From Stramenopiles sp. TOSAG23-6 (Eukaryota; Sar), in assembly GCA_900128565.1 (NCBI GenBank), contig LT635979.1:1-27675 (forward strand): 27,675 bases of DNA. Reading direction: 5' to 3'. Each line of letters opens with the position of its first letter. The first letter of the stretch is position 1. Below, one piece after another: positions 27,501 through 27,675 of this stretch. The notes beneath the pieces are model-generated. The model was given only the letters and a program-made list of their open reading frames with translations. It was not told the origin of the DNA and did not search any database. The position numbers and the translations under genes are program-made.

Positions 27501-27616
27501 TTTTTCACAATACATCTCATAAACAAAATGGAAACAAAATTAAGGGATTAATTCGTGTAATTCCTGTAATCTTTCAACAAGGCATTAACGAGAAAGCATT
27601 ACTTCAAGACTGGGTT
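24544..27616 (+). CDS. MABP/DENN-domain protein, 3' partial (six exons seen)
   Basis: Exons: 24544-26130, 26220-26622, 26769-26920, 27017-27106, about 27206-27397, 27516-27616. ATG 24544 (MSGRDRLIDYFVCS) is the first ATG; the open frame begins upstream at GTG. Two MABP-like segments (DLAVIFPTCGDSVPDGFEVI; VAVLQPGNTTPPPGFF) precede uDENN (HHFCFPQGVKL, HIFVLTGGAGQRVFGACLTF, residues about 270-315). The DENN core has LLLEERV-LLVSRQ, LLLPFQWQGVYIPVCPNYM and a dDENN part RAIVLTMMCEILGGY-RRFLK. The layout resembles animal DENND4 and plant SCD1, which are Rab GEF-type traffic regulators. Exon 6 has a QGINE motif, seen also in some inositol phosphatases; I draw no conclusion. Removing GT...AT introns is needed to keep DENN motifs whole. 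The gene continues beyond the window. Confidence 0.88.
26131..26219 (+). other. GT...AT intron 1 of DENN gene, 89 bp
   Basis: It begins GTACTTTTTTATC, has a decayed core (TTTTGGTAGAAAATTCTGTA then CCTAAC, branch-like A at 26186) and ends TTTTTCACAATACAT. The join GAA-CGT-GTA-CTT-TTG restores EERVLLVSRQ, a conserved DENN segment. The 9 nt TGTACTTTT at 26130-26138 recurs at 26219-26227, a possible target-site duplication. An AG about 40 nt downstream breaks the frame with this 5' site. Confidence 0.88.
26623..26768 (+). other. GT...AT intron 2 of DENN gene, 146 bp, diverged
   Basis: It begins GTATGTTTTCATT and ends AATTTTTCACATTACAT. The inside is different from the other copies: it has an imperfect 15 bp repeat (AATATATTGTTTA-like) and no clear CTAAC. 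The join TCT-TCT-ACT is in frame. A GT-AG alternative ending in CAATTTAG (about 26818) is also in frame and would drop 16-17 low-complexity residues, so this one is less certain. Confidence 0.65.
26921..27016 (+). other. GT...AT intron 3 of DENN gene, 96 bp
   Basis: It begins GTATGTTTCATCG, has the decayed core TTTTTGTAAGAAAATTCTGT, then CCTAATG and a second ACTAAC (A at 26980, 36 nt from the end), and ends TTTTTCACAATTCAT. The join gives GGY-RRFLK, the conserved end of the DENN module. Using the AG two bases further on (CATAG) gives a stop after three codons, so it excludes the nearest AG directly. Confidence 0.9.
27107..27205 (+). mobile_element. Introner-like intron 4 of DENN gene, about 99 bp
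   Basis: It begins GTATGTTTTATT, has the intact core TTTCGTACGAAA and TTGTACCTAAC (A at 27170), and ends CCAAAATACAT. With the standard ends the flanking exons are out of frame by one base. Frame returns if the 5' site is the GT four bases later (27111, giving TNHV-FRIRLFENN) or the 3' end is one base earlier (ACA). The exon that follows is clearly coding in the second frame. Confidence 0.72.
27398..27515 (+). other. GT...AT intron 5 of DENN gene, 118 bp
   Basis: It begins GTACGTAGTC, has long T and A runs, CATACCTAACG (A at 27473) and the end TTTTTTCACAATACAT. The palindrome is lost. The join AGA-TCT-CAT is in frame and continues NRSHKQNGNKIKGLIRVIPV. The first downstream AG (ATTAAG) would break the frame. 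Confidence 0.82.
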
Positions 27617-27675
27617 GTACGTTTTATTTTTTTTTCAATTTTGAATTTATTTTCGTACGAAATTTTGTACCTAAC
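27617..27675 (+). mobile_element. Introner-like intron 6 of DENN gene, 3' end cut by window edge
   Basis: It begins GTACGTTTTATTTT after a codon-complete exon (QDWV), has the near-palindrome TTCAATTTTGAA, the core TTTCGTACGAAA and stops at GTACCTAAC at the last base. The 3' end lies outside the window. Confidence 0.8.

Noticed and set aside
1-27675. Ordinary GT-AG introns with the repeat merely lying inside them
   Set aside because: For most copies the nearest AGs downstream break the frame, give stops or delete conserved residues. Only 20425 and 26623 allow it, and in 20425 it would remove a conserved segment.
1-27675. DNA-level eliminated sequences (ciliate IES-like) instead of introns
   Set aside because: Not fully excluded, but the GTAYGT start and CTAAC at 33-42 nt from the end are spliceosomal signs, and the codon usage shows no reassigned stops.
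1-27675. Circular molecule, because both ends share 26 bases
   Set aside because: The shared bases belong to a dispersed repeat, and the exon phases on the two sides do not match.

Overview
The window looks like AT-rich nuclear DNA of a unicellular eukaryote. It encodes a peroxin (PEX16), a tRNA pseudouridine synthase of the PUS3 type, a MABP/DENN protein, a two-pore-domain K+ channel, a ZnT transporter and fumarylacetoacetase. Genes are packed tightly on both strands with intergenic gaps of about 90-380 bp, apart from one of about 840 bp. No operons, Shine-Dalgarno sites or bacterial features are seen. I cannot name the lineage; a stramenopile-like or other marine protist is a guess.

Layout. 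1-1250: 3' part of an ankyrin-repeat gene (+). 1341-3281: coiled-coil protein of unknown role (-). 3651-4994: very basic protein of unknown role (+). 5131-6336: K2P channel (-). 6606-6827: small Gly/Ser/Tyr-rich protein (+). 6898-8852: PUS3-like synthase (-), divergent from fumarylacetoacetase at 9082-10473 (+). 10640-13714: large IQ-motif protein (-). 13985-15391: ZnT-type transporter (+). 15547-16392: SANT/Myb-like protein (-). 16671-17936: methyltransferase with two CCHC zinc knuckles (+). 18038-19213: MSS51-C-like protein (-). 19476-20613: PEX16 (+). 20793-21362: tail-anchored small protein (-). 21745-23706: repeat protein with a Cys/His-containing C-terminal domain (+). 24544 to the end: MABP-uDENN-DENN protein, 3' truncated (+).

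The main finding concerns the introns. Most genes have none. The 12 introns I find (10 complete, two cut by the window edges) share one design: 5' end GTAYGT-like, a branch-like CTAAC/CTAAT in nearly all, 33-42 nt without any AG, and a 3' end reading YACAATAYAT. The intron therefore ends in AT, not AG. Exon joins at these ends restore frame and conserved residues in PUS3, PEX16 and the DENN domain, and restore one frame across four exons of the repeat gene. Using the nearest downstream AG breaks the frame or removes conserved residues in most of them. Five copies share a near-identical core built on the palindrome TTTCGTACGAAA followed by TTTTGTACCTAAC, as expected of recently spread introner-like elements. 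The window itself starts and ends inside copies of that core. I read this as an invasive intron family with a non-canonical 3' splice site. RNA splicing is inferred from frame and homology, not observed; removal at the DNA level is not excluded.
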